IMG/VR virus record: IMGVR_UViG_3300043470_000963
Coordinates: 1-23,835 of that record
Reading direction: 5' to 3' (one strand)
Source of the DNA: a virus
Length of the DNA stretch: 23,835 bases
Positions within the stretch are counted from its first letter, which is position 1, and each line of letters starts with the position of its first letter. This document shows positions 8,322 through 16,069 of this stretch, one piece after another. The notes beneath the pieces were generated by a model. That model ran no database searches. It was not told where the DNA came from and saw only the letters and a list, made by a program, of their open reading frames with translations. Position numbers and translations under genes: made by a program.

Positions 8322-9084
8322 GTTTATTCTTAAACCACCTCCGTATCTTTCTCCATCTTCAATTTCAACATTTCAACAATGTCCGCTGAAGTATAAGTTT
8401 TCTAGAATTGATGGTCTTCAAGATCCGCCAACAGAAGCAACTCTTCGTGGCAACTTTGTTCATAGCATTTTAGAAGATTTATACTCTTTGCCCAAAGATG
8501 AACGAACCCTAGATAGGGCAAAGTTGGTTGCTAAAGAATGGTGGGAGATGGAATATGCCGAAAAGATTGCCCCCTATGTAAAGGGAGACGAGGCCGTACG
8601 GCTCTTTAGATGGAGTTCGTGGTGGTGTGTTGAGAATCTGTTTGCAATGGAAGATCCAACAGCACTTCATTTTGATGGAATTGAAACCGAACTTAACGAC
8701 ACTATTGATGGTGTTGCTATCAAAGGCTTCATTGACCGATGGAGAAATACTGATGACGGAATTATCGTTGGTGATTACAAAACTGGAAAAACACCATCTC
8801 CTAGATATCGTGACGATAAGTACTTTCAACTCCTTCTCTACGCTTACGTGTTGGAAAAACAACTAAACCAAACCGTAAAAGAAATTGAACTACTGTTCAT
8901 TAAAGACGCAGTTCTTCTCTCAAAAACAGTTACAGATGAAGATAGAGAAAATGTAAGAAGCACGGTAGTGCACATTCGTAAAGAAATTGACTTACGGTGT
9001 GTCTCTGGTGAATTTGAACCAATCAAGCACAGATTATGTGATTGGTGTAGCTATAAAAAAATATGTCCAGAATGGAATAAATAA
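8314..9084 (+). CDS. PD-(D/E)XK exonuclease, Cas4/RecB family, with probable Fe-S cluster
   Basis: 256 residues. Motifs in order: SPSSISTFQQCPLKYKF with C23, GNFVHSILE with H50, GFIDRW with D141, GDYKTGK with D154 and K156, QLLLYAY with Q172 and Y176, and CDWCSYKKIC with C242, C245 and C251. The four cysteines flank the nuclease core as in Cas4 and AddB, where they hold a 4Fe-4S cluster. The likely role is resecting DNA ends to give strands for the upstream Rad52-like annealase. No cas genes or repeats are nearby, so it is not a CRISPR component. I chose ATG 8314 (MSEFILKPPP); the earlier in-frame ATG 8269 would extend 53 bases into the upstream gene and adds nothing family-like. Confidence 0.9.
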   Translation: MSEFILKPPPYLSPSSISTFQQCPLKYKFSRIDGLQDPPTEATLRGNFVHSILEDLYSLPKDERTLDRAKLVAKEWWEMEYAEKIAPYVKGDEAVRLFRWSSWWCVENLFAMEDPTALHFDGIETELNDTIDGVAIKGFIDRWRNTDDGIIVGDYKTGKTPSPRYRDDKYFQLLLYAYVLEKQLNQTVKEIELLFIKDAVLLSKTVTDEDRENVRSTVVHIRKEIDLRCVSGEFEPIKHRLCDWCSYKKICPEWNK

Positions 9085-9593
9085 TGAATGACGATTCCTT
9101 CGCAAGGCTAGTAGCCGAAGAAATCAAAAATAAAGTATCGGATCAACAGCGCGAGTATCTTAAACTTCCAGAAAACTGGGGAAGATGGCAACGTGCTGTA
9201 AGTATTTTATTAAAAAATTTAGACAATCAAGTTGAAGAAATCATAAAAGGCGAACAGCAGGATGTGGCTACATATCAGGCGCTCGGCAGTGAAGGCATAA
9301 CCCTTATAGCTGAGGTTGTTTCTGATTCAGCAGAGCGCCGAAAGAAGATTGACCGATTTCGGTTCCATGTTGCTCACCGTCTTGACGAGATAACACGGAT
9401 GATTGCTATGTCCACCGATCAGGTTGAAGAACGAATGAAAACTGTTGAGTTTTTACGTCGTGCAATCAAGTCACACAAAGACCTTATGTACGAATACGAC
9501 CTTGAAGAAACTGCTATTGATACCGCACTATGGGCAACACTTGACGGGTATTGGACATTTGACGATATTGACGAACACAGTATTTTGGGATAA
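9084..9593 (+). CDS. Unknown helical protein in recombination cassette
   Basis: 169 residues, start overlapping the nuclease stop by one base (TAATG). The sequence is strongly helical and charged, with long amphipathic stretches (EEIKNKVSDQQREYLKL, RRKKIDRFRFHVAHRL, RMKTVEFLRRAIKSHKDL) suggesting coiled coils, and an acidic C-terminus (WTFDDIDEHSILG). No enzyme motif is visible. Its position between an exonuclease and a DNA-binding protein suggests a DNA-metabolism role, but function is unknown. Confidence 0.75.
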   Translation: MNDDSFARLVAEEIKNKVSDQQREYLKLPENWGRWQRAVSILLKNLDNQVEEIIKGEQQDVATYQALGSEGITLIAEVVSDSAERRKKIDRFRFHVAHRLDEITRMIAMSTDQVEERMKTVEFLRRAIKSHKDLMYEYDLEETAIDTALWATLDGYWTFDDIDEHSILG

Positions 9594-9595
9594 AA

Positions 9596-9871
9596 ATGGC
9601 AGAATCAGTAAACTCTACAAATACACCGATTGGAACTCTTATTTTGAGATATCTAAAAATGAAAAATACCACTGGTGCAAGCGCTTCCCAAATACTTGAG
9701 ATGTTCCCACACCGATTTTCTAAACCTTCGCGAGTGAACGAAAGATTGACCGATCTTCACTCCAAAGGGTATGTTAAAAAGAAAAATTCCATGTGTTGGA
9801 CAATCACACCCACGGGAACAAATTTTTTGCAGCGCTATGCTAAAAAGTCCGCATTGCAAAGTTCGGATTAA
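9596..9871 (+). CDS. Small winged-helix DNA-binding protein
   Basis: 91 residues. The layout fits a winged helix-turn-helix: helix 1 IGTLILRYLKM, helix 2 SASQILEMF, recognition helix SKPSRVNERLTDLHSKGYV, then the wing VKKKNSMCWTITPTG and a C-terminal helix. Such proteins usually regulate transcription, or bind DNA within replication complexes. Starts two bases after the previous stop, with GGGA upstream. It could control this cassette; no target is identified. Confidence 0.75.
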   Translation: MAESVNSTNTPIGTLILRYLKMKNTTGASASQILEMFPHRFSKPSRVNERLTDLHSKGYVKKKNSMCWTITPTGTNFLQRYAKKSALQSSD

Positions 9872-9872
9872 T

Positions 9873-9956
9873 ATGTACATATTTGTAGATATTATTTTGT
9901 TTTTTTCAATGTTTTTTCTTGGAGTTTTAGTGGGGAACTCAAAATGGAAAGACTAA
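9873..9956 (+). CDS. Possible 27-residue single-span membrane peptide
   Basis: ATG 9873 to TAA 9956 encodes MYIFVDIILFFSMFFLGVLVG followed by a short polar tail, i.e. one long transmembrane helix. It fills the 72-base gap between the winged-helix gene and the next ORF and overlaps the latter by 13 bases. No strong Shine-Dalgarno is visible; the nearest is GTTCGGA. The start codon lies inside the perfect palindrome ATATGTACATAT (9871-9882). Plausible as a real small gene but short enough to be chance. Confidence 0.4.
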   Translation: MYIFVDIILFFSMFFLGVLVGNSKWKD

Positions 9957-10177
9957 CAATGCAAGAAAAACTTCTAGAAGAACTCAATCAAAAACTTTTA
10001 AACATTGAGCAGTTTGTTGATTCAACAAGCAATAAAGATTTAAAAGAACTATTCTCTTCTGTTATTGATTTAACCGACGAGTATGTTGGTTTCATAGACA
10101 AAATCAACAAACTTGAATCGCTAGTAAGTGCAAAAGATGCAGAAGTTCAACGCCTCTCCCAGATAGCAAAGTACTAG
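9944..10177 (+). CDS. Small coiled-coil protein, unknown
   Basis: 77 residues from ATG 9944; an alternative ATG 9959 with GGAAAG seven bases upstream gives 72. The whole chain is charged and leucine-periodic (KLLEELNQKLLNIEQF, DKINKLESLVSAKDAEVQRL), typical of a short coiled coil. No catalytic motif. It directly precedes the PP-loop gene (four bases between), so it may be an accessory or chaperone-like partner of that module; this is inference. Confidence 0.65.
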   Translation: MERLTMQEKLLEELNQKLLNIEQFVDSTSNKDLKELFSSVIDLTDEYVGFIDKINKLESLVSAKDAEVQRLSQIAKY

Positions 10178-10181
10178 GCAG

Positions 10182-11318
10182 ATGCCAAGACAGAGAATGT
10201 TTCTAGATATGAGTTGCGTTGATGCGGCCCGTCAACGAATAAGGCACATATATGATACTTTTGATACTGTTTGCGTTCAGTTTTCTGGAGGAAAAGATAG
10301 CACAGCAGTGCTTTATTTGGCTAAAGAAGTTCATGAAGAAAGAGGACTCGGGCCAGTCAAAGTGATTTTCCGAGATGAAGAAATGGTAAGCCCTAAGGTT
10401 GTTGAGTTCGTAGAAAAAGTACGAGATTATGACTGGATTGACATGGAATGGTACTGCCTTCCGGCTGGTCAAGAAATTTGGATTTTGGGTCGCCGTGAAT
10501 ACTGCTTACTGTGGTCGCAAGCTCGGGCAGATAAAGGTCTTTTGGTTAGGGACATCCCTAAAGGTGCAATCACCGCTAAACACTTTGGCATTGATCCGTA
10601 TTTTCCAGCGCCAGAAGGTCACGACTATTACACAATGCAGGGAAAAATGGGAAGAACTGCGTTTCTTAACGGTGTCCGTGCAAATGAGTCAATGATTAGA
10701 TACAGATCGTGTGTTCAGAAACTCCACGAAAACTACATCGTTGCGCCTTTCAAGGTTAAGAAGTCAATACCTCTAAGGCTTGCAAAAGTAATTTACGACT
10801 GGACAACTGATGACGTCTTGAAATTCATCACAGAAGAACACGGTGCTGAGTACTGCGAGTATTACGACCTTGCTTCACTTACTGGAAGCAATACGAGAAT
10901 TGGAATACCTTTGCATTCTGTAGCGATACGGAGAATTGGTGATGTTGTTTCAACTGAACCTGAATTTTATGACAAGCTTTTTGATTGTTTTCCACAAATA
11001 GATGCACAGCGTCGGTGGTGGCCTGAGTTCAACATTGAGAAACTTATCGCCTCTTACGCCAAAAATGGTTATGACGGGGTTCGTGATTGTATTGAGCAAA
11101 ATATGCTCACTCCTGGAATCAAAAATGCAGCGTATAAATTTGCTGGAGAATTTAGGAAAAAGCAAACTAATGATCCTTTTGGGTTTCCAACAGATCATTT
11201 GCTTCGCATTTTGTTGCTTAATGATTTTCAGGCAAACTCTCCTTCGCCTGTCGGTCCAGGAACAAGAGCGCACACGATGAGAATGATTGCTAATGAACAA
11301 ATGGAAGAAAATTTATGA
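10182..11318 (+). CDS. PAPS-reductase-like PP-loop protein (DUF3440/IbrA type)
   Basis: 378 residues. The PP-loop SGGKDSTAVLYLAKEV begins at residue 35 and is the ATP-pyrophosphatase motif of PAPS reductase, tRNA-thiolation and DndC enzymes. The chain continues long after the reductase core, with EYCLLWSQARADKG, GVRANESMIRYRSC and the C-terminal segment HLLRILLLNDF, fitting the DUF3440 group found beside ParB-like genes. It lacks the usual C-terminal redox Cys motif of cysteine-pathway PAPS reductase as far as I can see. Probable chemistry is adenylation of a substrate or sulfur transfer; the substrate is unknown. An ATG 15 bases further in is an alternative start. It overlaps the next gene by ATGA, indicating a tightly coupled pair. 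Confidence 0.82.
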   Translation: MPRQRMFLDMSCVDAARQRIRHIYDTFDTVCVQFSGGKDSTAVLYLAKEVHEERGLGPVKVIFRDEEMVSPKVVEFVEKVRDYDWIDMEWYCLPAGQEIWILGRREYCLLWSQARADKGLLVRDIPKGAITAKHFGIDPYFPAPEGHDYYTMQGKMGRTAFLNGVRANESMIRYRSCVQKLHENYIVAPFKVKKSIPLRLAKVIYDWTTDDVLKFITEEHGAEYCEYYDLASLTGSNTRIGIPLHSVAIRRIGDVVSTEPEFYDKLFDCFPQIDAQRRWWPEFNIEKLIASYAKNGYDGVRDCIEQNMLTPGIKNAAYKFAGEFRKKQTNDPFGFPTDHLLRILLLNDFQANSPSPVGPGTRAHTMRMIANEQMEENL

Positions 11319-11860
11319 AAATTGTATTTATGCCTAGCTCTGCTTTAAAGCCAGCTGATTGGCGAACAACTTATTTGTTAAAACCAGATTTTAATCTATT
11401 GCGTGAATCAATGATGGATTATGGGTGGGCGCAACCAATTGTCGTTCAGGAGAAAACTTCTACAATTATTGATGGTTTTCACAGATGGGCGATAGCTCAA
11501 GAAGATAAGTTCATCAAGGTTCACGGAGATCAAGTTCCTGTTTATTTTAAAGACATTGATGATATTGATTCAATGATTATGCATATAAGACTCAACAGAG
11601 CAAGGGGTTCAATTCTTGCTAAAAAAATGTCAGACATAATTATTGATATTTGTGTAACTGGAAAATACGACACAGAAGAACTATTGACACTTTTGGGTCT
11701 CACCGACGATGAACTTGACTTAATGCTTGCGCCCAATTTAATTAAGCATCGCAAGGTTCCTGAGCATAAGTATTCACGAGCCTGGATTCCTATTGAGGCA
11801 CCCAAGATTGATGAAAAAAATGTACCTAAATTTGAACGACCACCTAATTTAGATAGATAA
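11315..11860 (+). CDS. ParB/sulfiredoxin-fold protein (IbrB-like), partner of the PP-loop protein
   Basis: 181 residues. The N-terminal ParB-like nuclease fold shows PIVVQEKTSTIIDGFHRWAIA with the phosphate-binding DGFHR at 53-57, and a second conserved block LNRARG (93-98). A helix-turn-helix-like segment follows (119-138, DTEELLTLLGLTDDELDLML) and a polar tail ending PPNLDR. The DGFHR signature resembles DGQHR of DndB-type proteins. Start ATG overlaps the PP-loop gene stop by four bases. Members may bind or nick DNA, hydrolyse nucleotides or regulate transcription; E. coli IbrA/IbrB act together as regulators. The exact role here is unknown. Confidence 0.82.
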   Translation: MKIVFMPSSALKPADWRTTYLLKPDFNLLRESMMDYGWAQPIVVQEKTSTIIDGFHRWAIAQEDKFIKVHGDQVPVYFKDIDDIDSMIMHIRLNRARGSILAKKMSDIIIDICVTGKYDTEELLTLLGLTDDELDLMLAPNLIKHRKVPEHKYSRAWIPIEAPKIDEKNVPKFERPPNLDR

Positions 11861-11904
11861 ATACTTTACAGTCATTTTATGGTATCGTTGAGGCAAGTCC
11901 GATC

Positions 11905-11910
11905 GGAGGA
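11905..11910 (+). promoter_or_regulatory. Strong Shine-Dalgarno deciding the 11915 start
   Basis: GGAGGA followed by four T and ATG 11915. It rules out the in-frame ATG at 11879, which has no such site. Confidence 0.7.
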
Positions 11911-11914
11911 TTTT

Positions 11915-12175
11915 ATGCCCAACTCCACAATGACACGCGATATTGAGCTGTTCACACGTCCAGGCGGCGGAAGAGAACAAAGAATAATTGAGCGCCCTCT
12001 CTATATCAATGGACGGCGTGTTCCCGGAAACGCAGAAGCCTATAACCGTACCCCAGGTACTGCCCCAGGCCTAGTTGCCGCAAGACGAGCAGGCGAAATT
12101 GGCGGAAGACGAGGAAGACCAGGCCGTGGTGCCGCTGCAGGAGCAAGGGCTGCTGGTAGAGCAGTAAGAAGATAA
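11915..12175 (+). CDS. Small basic protein, start of the connector/tail operon
   Basis: 86 residues. The N-terminal half (MPNSTMTRDIELFTRPGGGREQRI...INGRRVPGNAEAYNR) has an ordered, beta-like look. The C-terminal 30 residues are almost only Gly, Ala and Arg (RGRPGRGAAAGARAAGRAVRR), a low-complexity basic tail likely to bind nucleic acid or an acidic partner. It leads the operon of head-tail connector and tail genes, so a minor structural or DNA-associated head protein is possible. Not recognised. Confidence 0.65.
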   Translation: MPNSTMTRDIELFTRPGGGREQRIIERPLYINGRRVPGNAEAYNRTPGTAPGLVAARRAGEIGGRRGRPGRGAAAGARAAGRAVRR

Positions 12176-12190
12176 ACCTTCTCGGTTTAT
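12172..12190 (+). terminator. Weak hairpin, possible terminator or processing site
   Basis: ATAAACC, a five-base loop and GGTTTAT form an exact 7-bp stem beginning within the last codon and stop of the basic protein, followed by a pyrimidine-rich TTCTCCCCTT. Could attenuate transcription before the connector gene; too weak to be sure. Confidence 0.3.
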
Positions 12191-12216
12191 TTCTCCCCTT
12201 ATTAAGGTAATTCATC

Positions 12217-13083
12217 ATGCTTGTAAGCGTTTCACAATTAGCAACATATATGGATATTCGGTTCAGTAACAGGCAGGAAACCGCCGCTGAATACGTCCTT
12301 GAAGGTCTGCAAAGCGAACTTGAGTCCTACCTGCGTCGCCCCATAGAACTAACGGATTTTGAAGAGACTTATGTTCTTGAATCAAACTTTGTCGGCGTAC
12401 CAATGTCGTCATTTTTTACAAACGAAACCTCCGTGTCGGATGACTCTATTGGCATGGTCACATACGCTCAACCTCCCCAGACCATCTATATTCGCAATTC
12501 TCCAATTGTTTCAGTACAAAAAGTAACTGTTTCTAATCTGAATGAAACTGGTCGTCTTCTTGGTGAAGCAGTAATAAGAAATGCAAATATTACTTCGGTA
12601 ACTGTTGCTGGAACAACTGTCACATATACGGCTTCTAACCACGGTTTTACTGTCGGTCAAAAAATTAAAGTGAGCGGTTTGAGTACTTCTGCTCTAAATC
12701 TTTCATCTAATGTTATTTCTTCTGTTGCTACCAACACTTTCACGGTGACACAGAGTGGTCTTACTGCGGGAACTTTTGCTCAAACTGGAACGGTTGTTGC
12801 ATTAGGTAATGATTACACCGTGAGAAGATTTGGAATTGACTGTTATCGTGGTTTTGCCAACGACATCATCACCATCTCCTACAGAGCAGGTTTAGCCGGA
12901 GATGGAATAAAGGTTTTCCAGTTAATGATATTAAGAGCAGCTTCTAGGGAAATGCAGAATATGCATGACGACGTGGTTGGTATTAAGGATTTGAACCCTC
13001 GTGAAGTTGCACTTCAGGAAACAGGATTCTTGGAAAAAGAACTTGCCGCTGTTAAAAGATGGCGAAGAACTAGGGTCGCATAA
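12217..13083 (+). CDS. Head-tail connector (gp6-like) with inserted beta domain
   Basis: 288 residues. N-terminal helices (VSQLATYMDIRFSNRQETAAEYVLEGLQSELESYL) and the end (IKVFQLMILRAASREMQNMHDDV...REVALQETGFLEKELAAVKRW) fit the helical connector fold that caps the portal. Between them, residues about 125-196 form a threonine/valine-rich beta module (VAGTTVTYTASNHGFTVGQKIKVSG ... TFAQTGTV), similar in style to the FCCH-like beta domain that recurs in phage structural proteins. After it the connector resumes (DYTVRRFGIDCYRGF). The insertion is inferred from the composition switch. Shine-Dalgarno AAGG lies ten bases upstream. Confidence 0.78.
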   Translation: MLVSVSQLATYMDIRFSNRQETAAEYVLEGLQSELESYLRRPIELTDFEETYVLESNFVGVPMSSFFTNETSVSDDSIGMVTYAQPPQTIYIRNSPIVSVQKVTVSNLNETGRLLGEAVIRNANITSVTVAGTTVTYTASNHGFTVGQKIKVSGLSTSALNLSSNVISSVATNTFTVTQSGLTAGTFAQTGTVVALGNDYTVRRFGIDCYRGFANDIITISYRAGLAGDGIKVFQLMILRAASREMQNMHDDVVGIKDLNPREVALQETGFLEKELAAVKRWRRTRVA

Positions 13084-13542
13084 ATGAGTCTTAGCATGAA
13101 TATTTCTTGCAATGCGGATAACGCTATTAGGCGTATGGATCAAATGATTCGCAGATCTCAAGACTTTCGTCCAGTATTTGGTTGGGCAAAAGGTTATCTA
13201 AAAAGAGCAAACGCCTTAAACTTCACTACTTCAGGACTCATGGTCGGTGGATGGGATCCTCTAGATGCTCGCTACGCCGCTTGGAAGGGCGTTCGTTATC
13301 CAGGAAAGCCAATACTTCAGCAGTCAGGGGCACTTTTCAAGAGCCTTTCTGACCTCAATGGCCCAGAGAACCATATTGGTTTTACCAGAGCTGAATTTGG
13401 AACCTCGGTTGAGTACGCAAAATTCCACCAATATGGAACATCAAAAATGGCTAAGCGTCAAGTAGTTTTTGAACCACCGTTTTTTGCAAAAATGCTAGGA
13501 ATGAAAACACGTGAACATGTCGTGGGAAATGATATTTCATAA
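13084..13542 (+). CDS. Mu gpG / HK97 gp10-like tail completion (virion morphogenesis) protein
   Basis: 152 residues. DPLDARYAAWKGVRYPGKPILQQSGALFKSL and YAKFHQYGTSKMAKRQVVFEPPFF are the hallmark blocks of the phage virion morphogenesis family (a short alpha/beta fold joining head and tail; the 'HQYGT' and '(R/K)..F.P' motifs). Starts directly after the connector stop (TAAATG) and overlaps the next ATG by one base (TAATG). Confidence 0.85.
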   Translation: MSLSMNISCNADNAIRRMDQMIRRSQDFRPVFGWAKGYLKRANALNFTTSGLMVGGWDPLDARYAAWKGVRYPGKPILQQSGALFKSLSDLNGPENHIGFTRAEFGTSVEYAKFHQYGTSKMAKRQVVFEPPFFAKMLGMKTREHVVGNDIS

Positions 13543-14141
13543 TGACTGATTACTTAATGCAGGGACCACAGTTCGCTAAGCAATATGTGAGCGATTATCT
13601 CAAAGCTGACATTCCTGGAAGAATGCTTAGGTACAGAAATGGTTGGGATTTGGATGACGAAACCCTCCCCGATCCGCTTCTCTATCTTTCCCACGAACCT
13701 ATAGCCCTTGATCATTGGCCAACTTTGATTACGGTATCAATTTCAGCCAATAGGTTTGACCAGTCTGGTTTTACATATACAGGCGATGCTGTTTACCGTG
13801 TCACATATTCTATGCGTACTTATGTTTGGACTAGAAGTGATAGTTCTGAAGAAGTAACGTTAATGAGAGACAGGCTTACGACGGTGGTTCGTTCTGCGCT
13901 TCTTGATGTTCCTTCGTTGCAAACGTTAAACGACGCAAATGGAGATTACGAAGCCTATATTGATTCGTCTAGTATTACTGAGGAATTTTCTGATTTAACT
14001 ATGTTAAAAGGCGACCGGGTTCTTGCAGGTGCTTATATAGGGTATGATTTAGTAATCAATGAAATTGTTTATCGCCAGCAAATTGCAATGGTAGACACTT
14101 ATGAAATTGAGATGCTAGACATGGATCCAAGCGAAGGTTGA
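13542..14141 (+). CDS. Probable tail terminator / neck protein
   Basis: 199 residues in the conserved slot between the gp10-like protein and the sheath. It has the mixed alpha/beta look of tail terminators: strands LITVSISANRFDQSGFTYTGDAVYRVTYSMRTYVWTR, then helix EEVTLMRDRLTTVVRSALLDV, then strands and a C-terminal strand QQIAMVDTYEIEML. I cannot point to a defining motif; the call rests on order and predicted fold. Such proteins cap the tube and sheath and bind the neck. Confidence 0.6.
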   Translation: MTDYLMQGPQFAKQYVSDYLKADIPGRMLRYRNGWDLDDETLPDPLLYLSHEPIALDHWPTLITVSISANRFDQSGFTYTGDAVYRVTYSMRTYVWTRSDSSEEVTLMRDRLTTVVRSALLDVPSLQTLNDANGDYEAYIDSSSITEEFSDLTMLKGDRVLAGAYIGYDLVINEIVYRQQIAMVDTYEIEMLDMDPSEG

Positions 14142-14153
14142 TTGGGAAAACTT

Positions 14154-14507
14154 ATGAATACATATCAAGAATATGAAGGAAAACTAGTCACCCTTCTTAA
14201 TGGTTCAATCAGTTCAACCTCATACAACGAAGCAGGAGATCGCCTAGATAACGGCAAAAGTGTTTCTGTTGAGTGGAATCCAGTAGCCTTAGCCAATGTG
14301 CGAAAAGGCCATTTAGTCGTTGTTGATGTTGTTATTGAGCAAGAAACAGACACAAAATCAACAAAAAAAACATCTTCAAAAAAACCTACTGAAGTTACAG
14401 AAGAGCCGATTCAAGAACAAACCACACCTGTTGAAGAAACAAAAGAGGAAATTGTTGAAGAAGTAAGTTCTGATACTACAGAAGTTCCTGAAGAATCGGT
14501 TGAATAA
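14154..14507 (+). CDS. Small protein with charged Glu/Thr/Lys tail, unknown
   Basis: 117 residues from ATG 14154; a TTG at 14142 immediately after the previous stop would add four residues. The first 65 or so residues look folded (YEGKLVTLLNGSISSTSYNE, VEWNPVALANVRKGHLVVVDVVIE). The rest is low-complexity: a Lys/Thr/Ser stretch (TKSTKKTSSKKP), then an acidic Glu/Val/Pro/Thr repeat to the end. The charged tail is probably disordered. It sits just before the sheath, and its role is unknown. Confidence 0.65.
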   Translation: MNTYQEYEGKLVTLLNGSISSTSYNEAGDRLDNGKSVSVEWNPVALANVRKGHLVVVDVVIEQETDTKSTKKTSSKKPTEVTEEPIQEQTTPVEETKEEIVEEVSSDTTEVPEESVE

Positions 14508-14576
14508 ATGTATACTCGCAGTAAGGACTGACGAGGCCAATTTAATCGTCCAAACATAATTTACGGAGGATGGCGG

Positions 14577-16055
14577 ATGCCCGGAGTAACAATCAACACA
14601 GCAATCAGAACGGGTGCTTCGGCATCTACCACTGCGCCAGGGGCAACATTTTTTGTTGTTGGTGAAGCGGAACGCGGTTCAGACACTTTTGCTGTCGCAT
14701 GTACAAGTATTGACGACTACACGACCGCTTTTGGCGGTTTTGTGTCTGGTAAGTACCTTTACCAAAGTGTTTACACATTTTTTGAAGAGGGTGGCTCTCT
14801 TTGTTATGTAGCAAGAGCTACTAAGAGCACTGGTTCAAACGCCAGAGCTTCTTTGGGTTTGATTTCCACAGGATCTACTGTTGCAGTAACACTCACTGCG
14901 GCTGGTCGCGGCGACTGGGGCGAGAACATTTCCATCACTGTAAGTGCGGCTGTTTCTGGTGTTTACACATTTTCCATTAAGTATAGCGGCGTAGAACTCT
15001 GGACCGGTGGATATGAAAACTCTGGAGATTTCGTTGATGCAGTGAACAACAGTACTGTTCTTAAAAACTATGTAACAGCAGCCACCACGAATCGTGCAAA
15101 TACCGCTTTTGTTACTGTTTCTACAGCCGCTGCGCTTGCTAACGCAGGAACTGACGGTGCCGCCACAACAGCAGATTTTATTTCTGCTCTTGCTCTTTTC
15201 ACAGAAGATCTTGGCACTGGTTGTGTAGCCATTCCTGGTGCGGTTGATACCGCATCTTCAACAACACGTGAAACAGATTTCTGGAACCCTATCAAGACAC
15301 ATTGTGTAGCAAATAACAGAGTTGCTCTTCTTTCGTTTGAAGAAACAGACGATGCGAGTTCTGTTGCCACGATGTCAACTGGTTATGTGGGTGACAATCA
15401 TGAGTACCTCGCGATGTACTATCCGTGGATCACGATTCCTTATCTTGGTAACTCAATCAGTATCTCTCCAGAATCATATGTTGCGGCTGCTCGTTCAAAA
15501 ACGGTGACCGCAACTGGAACTTGGGAAGCTTACGCAGGTGAAATTACGATTCCAAGATTTGTTAATGGAGTTGTAACCGTTGTCGGCAGGACAGCCGGTG
15601 ATGCTCTTGATGCTGCTTATGTTAATGCAATCAGAATCATTAACGGCGATGTAAGAGTTTACGGTGCTCGTTCTCACTCAACAGATGTTGCTCAGTTCAG
15701 ATTTATTACAAATAGAGACACAATCAACTACATCGTTGACAGATGTGAGCTTCAACTTGAAGCACTCATCTTTTCTTCTATCAATGGAAGAAAGACACTT
15801 TACGGCAACATTGAATCAGCGATTCAGGGAGTTCTTGAACCAATCAGACTTTCTGGTGGTTTCTATGAAGGATTTGATGCTCGTGGACGCCGTACAGACT
15901 ATGGTTACACCATTACAGTCAACGATACACTTAACCCAGTTTCACAACTTCAAACAGGTCTTATTAAAGCCCAAGTTGGAGTTCGTATCTCAAGTGTTGG
16001 TGACAAAATCACTGTAAGCATTATCAAGTCAAACCTGACAACTAACCTCGCCTAA
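14577..16055 (+). CDS. Contractile tail sheath protein
   Basis: 492 residues, usual length for phage sheaths. The N-terminus GVTINTAIRTGASASTTAPG...VVGEAERGSDTF...DDYTTAFGGF and FFEEGGSLCYVARA are the family's opening domain. The C-terminus (DRCELQLEALIFSSINGRKTLYGNIESAIQGVL...DYGYTITVNDTLNP...KAQVGVRISSVGDKITVSII) is the conserved assembly domain. Subunits stack in rings round the tube and contract to drive it into the host. GGAGGA lies six bases before the ATG, among the best Shine-Dalgarnos in the window, matching high expression. The tube gene follows after 14 bases. Confidence 0.95.
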   Translation: MPGVTINTAIRTGASASTTAPGATFFVVGEAERGSDTFAVACTSIDDYTTAFGGFVSGKYLYQSVYTFFEEGGSLCYVARATKSTGSNARASLGLISTGSTVAVTLTAAGRGDWGENISITVSAAVSGVYTFSIKYSGVELWTGGYENSGDFVDAVNNSTVLKNYVTAATTNRANTAFVTVSTAAALANAGTDGAATTADFISALALFTEDLGTGCVAIPGAVDTASSTTRETDFWNPIKTHCVANNRVALLSFEETDDASSVATMSTGYVGDNHEYLAMYYPWITIPYLGNSISISPESYVAAARSKTVTATGTWEAYAGEITIPRFVNGVVTVVGRTAGDALDAAYVNAIRIINGDVRVYGARSHSTDVAQFRFITNRDTINYIVDRCELQLEALIFSSINGRKTLYGNIESAIQGVLEPIRLSGGFYEGFDARGRRTDYGYTITVNDTLNPVSQLQTGLIKAQVGVRISSVGDKITVSIIKSNLTTNLA

Positions 16056-16069
16056 GACGGAGAACCATC

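Noticed and set aside
8314-9084. Cas4-like gene as a sign of a CRISPR locus
   Set aside because: No repeats, no cas1 or cas2; stand-alone Cas4/RecB nucleases are common in phage recombination modules.
11879-11914. N-terminal extension of the small basic protein
   Set aside because: The strong GGAGGA site points to ATG 11915.
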